Assembly (NCBI GenBank): GCA_937995595.1
Contig: CALKJW010000011.1
Location: 62,001 to 126,000 of the forward strand
DNA: 64,000 bases
Direction: 5' to 3'
Source: an uncultured Phycisphaerales bacterium
GTDB lineage: Bacteria; Planctomycetota; Phycisphaerae; Phycisphaerales; UBA1924
The notes below the pieces were generated by a model. It did no database searches and was not told the origin of the DNA. It saw only the letters and a list, made by a program, of their open reading frames with translations. The stretch's first letter is position 1; every line of letters starts with the position of its first letter. The translations under genes and the position numbers were made by a program. Shown here piece by piece: positions 9,003 to 17,391 of the stretch.

Positions 9003-10439
9003 ATGCTCACACTCGACTACGCCAACTGTCTGGCCGACCGCGTCGGCGCACACGGCCTCGACGCCGACGTCCTGCACCCCGCGGGCGAAGCGGCCAGCGC
9101 CATCGCCGCCGCGACCAGAAAACTTGCCTCCACCCGCGGCACCGGCTGGGAACGCTGGCGCGACCTGCACAGGGACCCCATGCGCGCCGAGCACACACGC
9201 GACGTGCTCGCGCTGGTCGAGCGCTTCAAGGGCGTGGGCGGCGGGTGCGAGAACCTCGTCGTCCTGGGCATCGGCGGCTCGGCGCTGGGCAACATCGCGC
9301 TGCAGGCCGCGCTCAACCCGCCGACGCACAACCTGCTCCCGGCCGGCAGGCGCAGGGGCCCGCGGCTGTTCGTCGTCGACAACGTCGACCCCGCCAACTT
9401 CGGCGCGGTCATCGACTGCTGTTTGGCGAGCGACCCGAAACTCGAACGCACCGTCTTCAACGTCGTCAGCAAGAGCGGCGAAACCGCCGAGACCGCCGCC
9501 CAGTTCATGTTCATCCGCGACCTGCTGAACAGGCACGGGCGCAGGGGGCCCGATCACGTCGTGGCCGTCACCGACCCCGCACGCGGCACGATGCGGAAGA
9601 TCTGCGACGCCGAGGGCTACGCCACCCTGCCCGTGCCCGACGGCGTCGGCGGGCGCTTCAGTGTCCTCTCGCCCGTCGGCCTGTTCTCCGCCGCGATGTG
9701 CGGGATCGACGTCCGCGGCCTGCTCGACGGCGCGGCGAGCATGGACGAGCCGACGTGCCGCGAGCAACTCGACAAGAACCCCGCCGCGATGCTCGCCTTC
9801 CTGCTGGTCGAGCTCGGCACGCGCAAGGGCAAGACCAACCACGTGATGATGCCCTACGCCAACGGCCTCTACCTCATGGCGGACTGGTACCGGCAGTTGT
9901 GGGCCGAGTCGCTGGGCAAGAAGACCGACCGAGACGGCGACACGGTCTTCGCGGGGTTCACGCCGATCAAGGCCCTTGGCACCACCGACCAGCACTCGCA
10001 GGTGCAACTCTACCGCGAGGGGCCAAACGACAAGGTGATCATGTTCCTCGAAGTCGCGGACTTCGGCCCGCACCAAGGCCTGACGATCCCGCGCGGCCTG
10101 GGCGTCGAGGCGCTCACGTACCTCGAGGGCCGCACAATGGCCGAACTGCTCACCGCCGAGAAGCGAGCGACCGAGTACGCGCTGCTCGAGAGCCAGCGCC
10201 CCAACCTCACCATCCGCTTCCCGAAGGTCGACGCCTTCCATGTCGGACAGTTCATCTACCTGTGGGAGATGGTCACGGCCTACGCCGGGCTGCTGCTCAA
10301 CATCGACGCCTACGACCAGCCGGCCGTCGAACTCGGCAAGCAGGCGACCTTCGGCCTGATGGGGCGCGCGGGCTTCGAGAAGCACCTCAGGGCCGTGAAC
10401 GCCGCGCTCGCCCCGCACACGCGCGTGATCGAATCCTGA
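9003..10439 (+). CDS. pgi: Glucose-6-phosphate isomerase
   Basis: Interconverts glucose-6-phosphate and fructose-6-phosphate in glycolysis and gluconeogenesis. The 478-residue product is the shorter bacterial form. It has two SIS folds with VVLGIGGSALG (sugar-phosphate loop), VVSKSGETAETAAQ, the GGRFSVLSPVGLF signature segment, and a conserved TTDQHSQVQLYREGPNDK region with the catalytic-loop histidine. The C-terminal signature region around residues 435-455 reads LLNIDAYDQPAVELGK. It diverges from ppa across about 90 bp and is followed 25 nt later by prfA. Confidence 0.96.
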   Translation: MLTLDYANCLADRVGAHGLDADVLHPAGEAASAIAAATRKLASTRGTGWERWRDLHRDPMRAEHTRDVLALVERFKGVGGGCENLVVLGIGGSALGNIALQAALNPPTHNLLPAGRRRGPRLFVVDNVDPANFGAVIDCCLASDPKLERTVFNVVSKSGETAETAAQFMFIRDLLNRHGRRGPDHVVAVTDPARGTMRKICDAEGYATLPVPDGVGGRFSVLSPVGLFSAAMCGIDVRGLLDGAASMDEPTCREQLDKNPAAMLAFLLVELGTRKGKTNHVMMPYANGLYLMADWYRQLWAESLGKKTDRDGDTVFAGFTPIKALGTTDQHSQVQLYREGPNDKVIMFLEVADFGPHQGLTIPRGLGVEALTYLEGRTMAELLTAEKRATEYALLESQRPNLTIRFPKVDAFHVGQFIYLWEMVTAYAGLLLNIDAYDQPAVELGKQATFGLMGRAGFEKHLRAVNAALAPHTRVIES

Positions 10440-10452
10440 GCCCCGCGCTCTC

Positions 10453-10458
10453 TACCAT
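10453..10458 (+). promoter_or_regulatory. -10-like box 6 nt before prfA
   Basis: TACCAT, 6 nt before the ATG at 10465, in the 25-bp gap after pgi; suggests prfA has its own leaderless transcript. Confidence 0.5.
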
Positions 10459-10464
10459 CCGTTC

Positions 10465-11559
10465 ATGCCCGCGACCGCGCTGCCCCCGGCCCTGTTTGCC
10501 CGGCTCGACGAACTCTCCAAGCAGTTCGACGAGATGGAGGCGCGGCTGGCCGACCCCGACTTCGTCACCGACCACAGGGCGGTGCGCGAACTGTCCATCC
10601 GCAAGGCCGCCATCCAGCAACTCGTCGAGGACTACCGCGCGTACAACTCGCTGCTGGCCGAGGCCGCGTCGCTCCGCGCGGCGATCGACGCCGCGGCGGA
10701 CCGGGACTTTGTCGAACTGGCACGGGCCGAACTGCCCGAGGTCGAATCTCGCGCCGAGTCGCTTATCGACCGGATCAAGTCCGCGCTGGTCAACGCCGAG
10801 GACCGCGCCGTCGGCTCGGTGATGATCGAGATCCGCGCCGGAACCGGCGGCGACGAGGCCTGCCTGTGGGCACGCGACCTGCTCGAGATGTACCAGAAGT
10901 ACGCCGCGAAAAAGGGCTGGGCCTTCGAGGTGCTCGAACTCACCCCCGAGCCGGGCGTAGGGGGCGTGCGCTCGGCGGTGGTCAACGTCCGCGGCGAGGG
11001 CGTGTGGAGCGAACTGGCCTTCGAGGCGGGCGTGCACTCGGTCAAGCGCGTGCCCGCGACCGAGGCGCAGGGCCGCATCCACACCTCGACCGCGACCGTC
11101 GCCGCCCTGCCCGAGCCCGAGGAGGTGCAGGTGAAGATCGACTGGGCCAACGACGTCTTCGAGGACGTCACGACCTCGCAGGGCCCGGGCGGCCAGAACG
11201 TCAACAAGGTCGCCACCGCCGTGAAACTCGTGCACAAGCCCACCGGCATCGAGGTGAAGATGCAGGAGAGCAAGAGCCAGCAGCAGAACCGCGCCGCGGC
11301 ACGCCGACTGCTCATGGCCCGCGTGTACGAACTGGAGCGCCGCAAGGCCCACGAGGCGCGGGCCAGCGCTCGGCGCGAGCAGATCGGCGGCGGCGAACGC
11401 AGCGAGAAGATCCGCACCTACCGCTACAAGGACGGGATCGTGGCCGACGAACGCCTCCCCGGCGAGTACCCGCTGCGCGAGATCGTCGCCGGCGACATGG
11501 ACCGCCTGATGCGCGACCTGATCGAGCAGGAGACCACCCGCCGCCTCGGCGAACTCTGA
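10465..11559 (+). CDS. prfA: Peptide chain release factor 1
   Basis: Recognises UAA/UAG stop codons and triggers peptidyl-tRNA hydrolysis. The 364-residue product has the N-terminal coiled coil, the RF1-type codon-reading motif PAT within VKRVPATEAQGRIHTS, and the catalytic GGQ in QGPGGQNVNK. The last third is unusual: IRTYRYKDGIVADERL replaces the widely conserved IRTYNFPQ...TDHRI, and the GGQ flank (NVNKVATAVKLVHKPTG) differs from the Escherichia-type GGQHVNKTDSA. The PAT motif still argues for RF1 rather than RF2 or a stand-alone hydrolase. Confidence 0.93.
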   Translation: MPATALPPALFARLDELSKQFDEMEARLADPDFVTDHRAVRELSIRKAAIQQLVEDYRAYNSLLAEAASLRAAIDAAADRDFVELARAELPEVESRAESLIDRIKSALVNAEDRAVGSVMIEIRAGTGGDEACLWARDLLEMYQKYAAKKGWAFEVLELTPEPGVGGVRSAVVNVRGEGVWSELAFEAGVHSVKRVPATEAQGRIHTSTATVAALPEPEEVQVKIDWANDVFEDVTTSQGPGGQNVNKVATAVKLVHKPTGIEVKMQESKSQQQNRAAARRLLMARVYELERRKAHEARASARREQIGGGERSEKIRTYRYKDGIVADERLPGEYPLREIVAGDMDRLMRDLIEQETTRRLGEL

Positions 11560-11569
11560 CCGCGGGGAC

Positions 11570-11588
11570 CTCGCCGCTCCGCGGCGAG
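11570..11588. repeat. Perfect palindrome after prfA
   Basis: 8-bp stem with a 3-nt loop (CTCGCCGC TCC GCGGCGAG). No T-tract follows. It resembles the CTCGCCAC-GCC-GTGGCGAG hairpin inside rlmN (35714-35732), so it may be a mobile palindrome rather than a terminator. Confidence 0.55.
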
Positions 11589-11632
11589 CGCGCGGCGTGT
11601 ACACTCCGATCAAGTTTGGGTCATAGGCGTGC

Positions 11633-11663
11633 GCCCCGCTGCCAGGCGGGGCCGCGTCGTTTT
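11633..11663 (+). terminator. Intrinsic terminator between prfA and metF
   Basis: 7-bp GC stem (11633-11639 with 11646-11652), 6-nt loop, then CGCGTCGTTTT. The tail again carries GTCGTTTTGGC. Confidence 0.75.
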
Positions 11664-11733
11664 GGCAACGACAAGAGCGTCCGACCGACGCCGTCGCGCC
11701 CGCCATCCGCCCCTCTGCTCATCGGTCAACTGC

Positions 11734-12669
11734 TCACCGCGCGCCCGCACGGAACGTCGTCAGCGCGTGGCTGTCCTTCACGCCAAGGTTCAGGAACACC
11801 TCGCGCGTCGCCGTCGAGCGGTTGAGCGTGTAGAAGTGGATCCCGCGCACCTGGTGGTCGAGCAGGTCGCGGCACTGCTCGGTCGCCCAGTGGATGCCCA
11901 CGCGCCGAACGCCCTCGGCGTCGCCCTGCGCCCGGTTCACCGCGCGCACCAGCGGCGCGGGGAAGCGCGTGCCCAGCGCCAGATCCGCCATGCGCATCAT
12001 GCCCTGCACCGACGTCACGGGCATGATGCCCGCGATGATCGGCACCGTGATGCCCGCCAGCCCGCAGCGGTCGCGGAAGTCGTAGAAGTCGCGGTTGTCG
12101 AAGAACAACTGCGTGCAGATCCAGTCCGCGCCCGCGTCGACCTTGGCCTTGAGGTAGTCCATCTCCTTCACGCGGTTGGGCGTGCCCGGGTGGCCCTCGG
12201 GGTACCCGGCCACGCAGATGCCGAAGCCCCGCGGGTCCGGGTGCCCGCCGCGCTCGTTGAACTTCTTGATGAACCGCACCAGGTCCGCCGCGTGCCGGAA
12301 CGCGTCGCGCGAGCGGTCGTGGCTCTCCATGCCCTTGGGCAGGTCGCCGCCGAGCGCGACAATGTTCGAGATCCCCGACGCGGCGTACCGCTCGAGAATC
12401 GCGCCGATTTCCGCCTCGCTGTGACCGACGCACGTGAGGTGCGGCACCGGCAACAGCGACGTCTGGTTCTTCAGCCGCAACACCAGGTCGTGCGTCAGTT
12501 CGCGCGTCGAGCCGCCCGCCCCGTACGTGATCGAGACAAACGTCGGCTTGAGCGCCTCAAGGTCCGTGATCGCCGCGTACAGCTGCTCGGCCGCGTCCGG
12601 CGTCCGCGGCGGGAAGAACTCGAACGAGAACGTCGTCCGCTGACGGTCGAAGAGTTCCTGTGCGTGCAT
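11734..12669 (-). CDS. metF: Methylenetetrahydrofolate reductase
   Basis: FAD enzyme that reduces 5,10-methylene-THF to 5-methyl-THF for methionine synthesis. The 311-residue TIM-barrel product has the expected motifs: FSFEFFPPRTPDA with the catalytic Glu, TYGAGGSTRE, HLTCVGHS, NIVALGGDLP, GADWICTQLFFD and GIMPVTS. Length matches bacterial MetF without the eukaryotic regulatory domain. The upstream 200 bp (12670-12877) contain a TACACT box on this strand (12806-12811) and a C-rich leader with a 12-nt homopolymer. I found no convincing SAM or SAH riboswitch. Confidence 0.96.
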   Translation of the reverse strand: MHAQELFDRQRTTFSFEFFPPRTPDAAEQLYAAITDLEALKPTFVSITYGAGGSTRELTHDLVLRLKNQTSLLPVPHLTCVGHSEAEIGAILERYAASGISNIVALGGDLPKGMESHDRSRDAFRHAADLVRFIKKFNERGGHPDPRGFGICVAGYPEGHPGTPNRVKEMDYLKAKVDAGADWICTQLFFDNRDFYDFRDRCGLAGITVPIIAGIMPVTSVQGMMRMADLALGTRFPAPLVRAVNRAQGDAEGVRRVGIHWATEQCRDLLDHQVRGIHFYTLNRSTATREVFLNLGVKDSHALTTFRAGAR

Positions 12670-12704
12670 GGAACGGTCCGGAAGCCGCGTTGCCCTGAGG
12701 GGGT

Positions 12705-12755
12705 GGGTGGTGGTGGGTGGGGGGTGCGGGGGGGGGGGGTGAATCGGGCGGGGGT
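12705..12755. repeat. G-rich tract with a 12-nt G homopolymer
   Basis: Plus-strand G runs of 3-6 nt lead into twelve consecutive G at 12728-12739. On the minus strand this is the C-rich leader of metF. It could form a G-quadruplex on the plus strand, and its length may vary by slippage. Confidence 0.6.
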
Positions 12756-12864
12756 GGACTCTCTATCGGCCGGACGCGGCCCCGGCGCAAGCCCCGCGTC
12801 CCGCGAGTGTAGCCGTTTATCCGGATGAATGGATGGATGAGACTCCCGGTCCGCGGCTTCCCAA

Positions 12865-12870
12865 TACACT
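12865..12870 (+). promoter_or_regulatory. -10-like box 7 nt before pqiA
   Basis: TACACT, 7 nt before the ATG at 12878; supports this start over the ATG at 12833. Confidence 0.5.
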
Positions 12871-12877
12871 TCTTGCC

Positions 12878-13480
12878 ATGGTGCCTCACACGGCCGTGCG
12901 GGCCTGCCCCTGCTGTGGCCTGGAACAGTCTGTTCCGACGATCCCGGTGGGGTGTCGGGCGCTCTGCCCCCGCTGCCGGAGTGTCGTCGGTCGCGCCCAC
13001 GACCCCAGGGCCCGCAGCCGCGTGGTCGCGCTGGCCTCGGCCGCGCTGGTGCTGTACCCCGCGGCGATGGTCCTTCCGGTGCTGGAGATCGAGCGCCTCG
13101 GCCACCGCAGCGCGGCGACGATCTGGTCGGGCGCGCTGGAGTTGCTGCGCGAAGGTTCGGTCGCCGTCGGCGTGATCGTGCTCGTGTGCTCGATCATCAT
13201 CCCCGCCTTCAAACTCATCGGCATCCTGCTCTTGTGCACAAGGCTGGAGTGGTTCGAGCGGCGCCACCGGGCCGCGACCTACCACGCCGTCGAGTGGCTC
13301 GGCCGCTGGGGCATGGTCGACGTGCTGCTCGTCGCCGTGCTGGTCGCCGCGGTCAAACTCGGCTCGTGGGTGCAGGTGTCGCCGGGCCCCGGCGCGGCGG
13401 CGTTCGCGGCGGTGGTCGTGCTCAGCATGCTCGCCTCCGCTGTCTTTGATCCCGCGCAGATCTGGGAGGAACACACATGA
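12878..13480 (+). CDS. pqiA: Single-domain PqiA-like membrane protein
   Basis: Inner-membrane partner of an MCE lipid-transport protein. The 200-residue product begins with a double CxxC zinc site (CPCCG...CPRCR), then one PqiA domain with four hydrophobic segments and the ALVLYPAAMVLPVLEIER signature. Escherichia PqiA has two such domains and about 417 residues, so this is a half-size form. The frame is open from 12833, but the ATG at 12878 sits 7 nt behind a TACACT box. It overlaps the next gene by 4 nt (ATGA), so the two are translationally coupled. Confidence 0.85.
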   Translation: MVPHTAVRACPCCGLEQSVPTIPVGCRALCPRCRSVVGRAHDPRARSRVVALASAALVLYPAAMVLPVLEIERLGHRSAATIWSGALELLREGSVAVGVIVLVCSIIIPAFKLIGILLLCTRLEWFERRHRAATYHAVEWLGRWGMVDVLLVAVLVAAVKLGSWVQVSPGPGAAAFAAVVVLSMLASAVFDPAQIWEEHT

Positions 13481-14379
13481 GCGGCGTGCCGCGGGCCGAG
13501 ATCGTACAAGGCGGGCCGGCCGCTCGAGCCGGCGGGCACGCTGTCTCGGTTCTGTGGTTCGTGCCCGTGCTGGCCGTCGGGCTGGTCGGCGTGCTGTTCT
13601 TTCAGGCCTACGCCCAGCGCGGGCCGCTGGTCTCGATCGCCTTCAGCAACGGCGAAGGCCTGCGCGCCGGCGACCCGCTGATGTTCCGCGGCGTGCAGGT
13701 CGGCAAGGTGCGCGATGTCGCGCTCGCACCCGATCTGTCGGGCGTTCGCGCGCAGGTCGAACTCAAGCGCGATGCGGCGGGCCTTGCCGTCGAGGGCACG
13801 CGGTTCTGGGTCGTGCGCCCGGAACTGAGCCTCACGCGCGTCTCGGGTCTGGAGACCCTGCTGGGGCCGCGCTACATCGAGGCCGAGCCGGGGCCCGCAG
13901 GCTCGCCCGCCGCGAGAAGTTTTCAGGGCCTGCAAACACCGCCCCGCGGCGCGGGGCGCGGCCTGCCGGGGGCCGAGGGCGGTCTGCAACTCACGCTCAG
14001 CGGTACGCGGCTTGGCTCGGTGACGCCCGGCTCGCCGGTGGTCTATCGCGAGGTGCGCGTCGGCTCGGTGCTCGCGGCGGACCTGTCGGCAGATGCGCGC
14101 ACTGTCGATGTGCAGGTGCGCATCGACCCTGCTTATGTTCACCTGGTCCGCGACAACTCGCGATTCTGGAACGTCTCGGGCATCGGTCTCGATCTCGGCC
14201 TGGGCGGTCTGAAACTGCGTGCAGGCTCGCTCGAGAGCGTGCTGGCCGGGGGCATCGCCTTTGCAACGCCGACCAGGCCGGGCGCGCAGGTCGAGGCCGG
14301 GCACCGATTCGAACTGGCCGAGAGCGCGGACGACTCCTGGCTCAAGTGGACGCCGGACCTGTCGCCCGGAACGCCGTGA
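13477..14379 (+). CDS. pqiB: PqiB-like MCE-domain protein
   Basis: Periplasmic lipid-transport protein anchored by one N-terminal transmembrane helix (about 23-46). The 300-residue product has two MCE domains. The first holds GDPLMFRGVQVGKVRDVAL, the second GSPVVYREVRVGSVLAADL. A Pro/Gly-rich linker (about 140-170) separates them. Escherichia PqiB has three MCE domains and about 546 residues. No pqiC lipoprotein gene follows; pyrC starts 32 nt later with its own promoter box. With pqiA this forms a minimal envelope lipid-transport pair. The exact substrate is unknown. Confidence 0.85.
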   Translation: MSGVPRAEIVQGGPAARAGGHAVSVLWFVPVLAVGLVGVLFFQAYAQRGPLVSIAFSNGEGLRAGDPLMFRGVQVGKVRDVALAPDLSGVRAQVELKRDAAGLAVEGTRFWVVRPELSLTRVSGLETLLGPRYIEAEPGPAGSPAARSFQGLQTPPRGAGRGLPGAEGGLQLTLSGTRLGSVTPGSPVVYREVRVGSVLAADLSADARTVDVQVRIDPAYVHLVRDNSRFWNVSGIGLDLGLGGLKLRAGSLESVLAGGIAFATPTRPGAQVEAGHRFELAESADDSWLKWTPDLSPGTP

Positions 14380-14399
14380 CGGGCCGGAGACAGGCCGGT

Positions 14400-14405
14400 T
14401 ACCCT
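14400..14405 (+). promoter_or_regulatory. -10-like box 6 nt before pyrC
   Basis: TACCCT, 6 nt before the ATG at 14412; leaderless start predicted. Confidence 0.45.
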
Positions 14406-14411
14406 TGCCGC

Positions 14412-15827
14412 ATGAGCAGCCTCCTCATCACCAACGCCCGCATCATCGATCCCGTCTCCGGCACCGACGCCGTGGGCGATGTCGCCATCGCCGATGGCCT
14501 CATCGCCGCCGTCGCGCCGCGTCGCGGCAGCAACGCCGCGGGCCTCTCTCGCTCCGGGGCCGAGCGTGTCATCGACGCCGAAGGGCTCATCCTCACGCCG
14601 GGACTCATCGACCCGCACGTGCACCTGCGCGAGCCCGGCGGCGAAGATGCCGAGACCATCGCCACCGGCACCGCCGCGGCGGTCAGCGGCGGGTTCACCA
14701 GCGTCTGCTGCATGCCCAACACCAACCCGCCGCTCGACGACGACTCGATGATCGAGTTCGTCTATCGACAGGCCGAACGCACCGCGCACTGCCGCGTCTT
14801 CCCCGTCGGCGCGGTCAGCATCGGCCGCAAGGGGGAGGAACTCGCCGAGTTGATGCTCATGGCCGCGGCGGGCGCGGTGGGCTTTTCCGATGACGGCGAC
14901 TGCGTCGCCAGCGCGGGCCTGATGGCCAAGGCGCTGACGTACATCCGACCCACCGGCCTTGCGCTCATGCAGCACTGTCAGGAACCCTCGCTCACGCGCG
15001 GCGCATCGATGCACGCCGGGAGCGTCGCCACGCGCCTGGGCCTCACCGGCTGGCCGCGCGTCGCCGAAGAGGTCATCATCGAGCGCGATGTGCGGCTGAA
15101 CCGCGCCATCGGCTGCCGCTACCACGTGCAGCACCTCTCCAGCGGCGGCTCGGTCGAGATCGTCCGTCGCGCCCGACGCGAAGGGCAGCCCGTCAGCGCG
15201 GAGGCCTCGCCGCACCACCTGCTGCTCACGCACGACGAAGTTGAGAACAACGGCGGCTACTGGACCGCCGCGAAGATGAACCCGCCGCTCCGCGAACGCG
15301 CCGACATCGACGCGATCCTCGAAGGCGTGGCGGATGGCACGATCACGGTCCTCGCGACCGACCACGCGCCGCACACGCCCGAGCGCAAGGCGATGGACTT
15401 CGACTCCGCGCCCTTCGGGATCATCGGCCTCGAGACCGCGCTGGCGCTCTACATCGAGGCGCTGGTCGCGCCGGGCGTGATCGACTGGCCGCGGCTGGTG
15501 GCCATGATGACCATCGAGCCGGCGCGCCTCTGCCGGCTGGACCGTCTCGACTCGGCGGGCGGAACCGTCCCGAGCGCGGCGCTGGGACTGGGGCAGTTGC
15601 ACGTCGGCGGCGCGGGCGACGTGACGCTCATCGACCCCGCGATGGAATGGACGGTGACCCCCGACACGCTGGCGGGCAGGTCGCGGAACACGCCGTTCCT
15701 CGGCCGGCGCGTCAGGGGCCGCGCGGTGGCGACGATCGTCGGCGGCGAGGTGCGCATGGACAGGCTGGCCGAGCGTTCGCTGCCCGTGCGTGCCGCGCCG
15801 GCTCCGCGGCCCGCCGCGAGCGTGTGA
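14412..15827 (+). CDS. pyrC: Dihydroorotase (class I)
   Basis: Zinc amidohydrolase that closes carbamoyl-aspartate to dihydroorotate in pyrimidine synthesis. The 471-residue product has the metal motif DPHVHLREPG (His69, His71), CCMPNTNPP, FSDDGDCV, HVQHLSSGGS, and ATDHAPHT (Asp317, His318). Because HxH and the TDH aspartate are kept, it is likely the active enzyme, not the inactive pyrX-type partner of aspartate transcarbamoylase. The frame is open from 13446, but homology and the TACCCT box support 14412. pyrG, a later pathway enzyme, is elsewhere in the window. Confidence 0.94.
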   Translation: MSSLLITNARIIDPVSGTDAVGDVAIADGLIAAVAPRRGSNAAGLSRSGAERVIDAEGLILTPGLIDPHVHLREPGGEDAETIATGTAAAVSGGFTSVCCMPNTNPPLDDDSMIEFVYRQAERTAHCRVFPVGAVSIGRKGEELAELMLMAAAGAVGFSDDGDCVASAGLMAKALTYIRPTGLALMQHCQEPSLTRGASMHAGSVATRLGLTGWPRVAEEVIIERDVRLNRAIGCRYHVQHLSSGGSVEIVRRARREGQPVSAEASPHHLLLTHDEVENNGGYWTAAKMNPPLRERADIDAILEGVADGTITVLATDHAPHTPERKAMDFDSAPFGIIGLETALALYIEALVAPGVIDWPRLVAMMTIEPARLCRLDRLDSAGGTVPSAALGLGQLHVGGAGDVTLIDPAMEWTVTPDTLAGRSRNTPFLGRRVRGRAVATIVGGEVRMDRLAERSLPVRAAPAPRPAASV

Positions 15828-15894
15828 AACCCCGAAGCCCGCCGCATCCCGGCCGCTGCTTTGCCGGTTCGCGCACGTCGCGCCGCGGCACCGC

Positions 15895-15900
15895 TAAACT
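15895..15900 (+). promoter_or_regulatory. -10-like box 7 nt before the cystathionine beta-synthase gene
   Basis: TAAACT, 7 nt before the ATG at 15908; leaderless start predicted. Confidence 0.5.
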
Positions 15901-15907
15901 AGGCCCT

Positions 15908-17332
15908 ATGCCGCAGATGCCGCTGACACCGCCGTTTACGAGCGTCCTCCAGATGATCGGCCGCACGCCGATCCTCGAGTTCACAAAGATGAACGCCGGG
16001 CCGTGCCGCCTGTTCGGCAAGATGGAACTGGCCAACCCCGCGGGGTCGATCAAAGACCGCATCGGCCATTCGATGATCGAGGCGGCGGAGCGGGACGGGC
16101 GGCTCAAGCCCGGCGGCGACCCGAGGCCGACGATCGTCGAAGCGACGGCGGGCAACACGGGTCTGGGCCTCGCGCTGGTCGCGGGCCAGAAGGGCTACGC
16201 GCTCAAGGTCGTGATGCCCGACAAGATGTCGCAGGAGAAGATCCAGCACCTGCGGGCGATGGGCGCGGAGGTGATCCTCACGCGCAGCGACGTCGAGAAG
16301 GGCCACCCGGAGTACTACCAGGACCTCGCCGCGCGGCTGGCCAGGAAGATCCCCAACTCGCTGTACGTCGACCAGTTCAACAACCCCGACAACCCGCGGG
16401 CGCACTACGAGACCACCGGGCCGGAGATCGCCGAGCAGATGGCGAGCGTGGGGGGCGTCGACGCGGTGGTGGTCGGCGTCGGCTCGGCGGGCACGCTCGC
16501 GGGACTCGGGCAGTACTTCAACGAGCGCGCGGCCAAGGGCGCAAAGCCCGTGAAGATCGTCCTGGCCGACCCCGCGGGCTCGATCCTCGCGCCGCTCAAG
16601 AACGAGGGCAGGAAGATCACGCCCGGTTCGTGGCTGGTCGAGGGCATGGGCGAGGACTTCGTGCCGCGGTTCTGCGACCTCGGCCTGGTGAGCGAGGCCA
16701 TCAGCGTGACCGACGGCGAGGCGTTCCACGCCGCGCGCGACCTGCTGCGGATGGAGGGCGTGCTCGCGGGATCGAGCACCGGGTGCCTGGTCTCCGCGGC
16801 GCTGACGTACTGCCGGCGGCAGTCCGCGCCGATGAACGTGGTGACCTTCGTCTGCGACAGCGGCGCCAAGTACCTGTCCAAGATGTTCAACGACTTCTGG
16901 ATGATCGACAACGGGTTCATCCAGCGCGAGCGCTTCAACGACCTGCGCGACCTGATCGCCCGCCGCCACCAGCAGCGCGAGGACCACACGCTCCGCGCCG
17001 ACGACCCGATCCGCCAGGCGATCAAGCGCATGCAGATGTACGGCGTCTCGCAGATGGTCGTGATGGACGAGGCCGACCGCGTCGCGGGCATCATCGACGA
17101 GGGCGACATCCTGCTCGCGGTGACGCACGACCCCAGCGGCTTCGACAAGCCGGTGTCGGACTTCATGACCCGCCGACTCGAGACGATCGTGCCCGAGGCG
17201 CCCGTGAGCGCGCTGGTGCCGATCTTCCGCGCCGACCGCGTCGCGATCGTCGTCGGCCGCGACGGCACGTACTACGGCCTGATCACCAAGATCGACATGA
17301 TCAACTATCTGCGCGCGCAGCTTGTTCGATGA
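15908..17332 (+). CDS. cbs: Cystathionine beta-synthase with C-terminal CBS pair
   Basis: PLP enzyme condensing serine and homocysteine to cystathionine. The 474-residue product has a fold-type II core with the PLP lysine in NPAGSIKDRIG (Lys49), EATAGNTGLGLAL, the GVGSAGTLAG phosphate loop and a GSSTGCLVSAAL block. Two CBS domains follow from about residue 365 (IRQAIKRMQMYGVSQMVV and later DFMTRRLETIVPEAPVSAL). This C-terminal pair separates it from plain cysteine synthase. No heme-binding N-terminus is present. The gene at 17392 encodes the next transsulfuration enzyme, 59 nt downstream. Confidence 0.92.
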   Translation: MPQMPLTPPFTSVLQMIGRTPILEFTKMNAGPCRLFGKMELANPAGSIKDRIGHSMIEAAERDGRLKPGGDPRPTIVEATAGNTGLGLALVAGQKGYALKVVMPDKMSQEKIQHLRAMGAEVILTRSDVEKGHPEYYQDLAARLARKIPNSLYVDQFNNPDNPRAHYETTGPEIAEQMASVGGVDAVVVGVGSAGTLAGLGQYFNERAAKGAKPVKIVLADPAGSILAPLKNEGRKITPGSWLVEGMGEDFVPRFCDLGLVSEAISVTDGEAFHAARDLLRMEGVLAGSSTGCLVSAALTYCRRQSAPMNVVTFVCDSGAKYLSKMFNDFWMIDNGFIQRERFNDLRDLIARRHQQREDHTLRADDPIRQAIKRMQMYGVSQMVVMDEADRVAGIIDEGDILLAVTHDPSGFDKPVSDFMTRRLETIVPEAPVSALVPIFRADRVAIVVGRDGTYYGLITKIDMINYLRAQLVR

Positions 17333-17391
17333 ATCTGGAACAGGTCCTGTGGGACCTATGAGACCCGTACGACCCATTGCGGCACTTATCC

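Noticed and set aside
8910-10418. Long N-terminal extension of pyrophosphatase (minus strand)
   Set aside because: The frame is open but runs antisense to pgi and has no protein character. Homology and a -10 box support the start at 8909.
11570-11588. Terminator directly after prfA
   Set aside because: The hairpin is perfect but has no T-tract; the better terminator is at 11633-11663.
12670-12877. Possible SAM or SAH riboswitch before metF
   Set aside because: The leader is dominated by C-rich low-complexity sequence. I could not find the conserved core helices of the known classes by eye. A covariance-model search would settle it.
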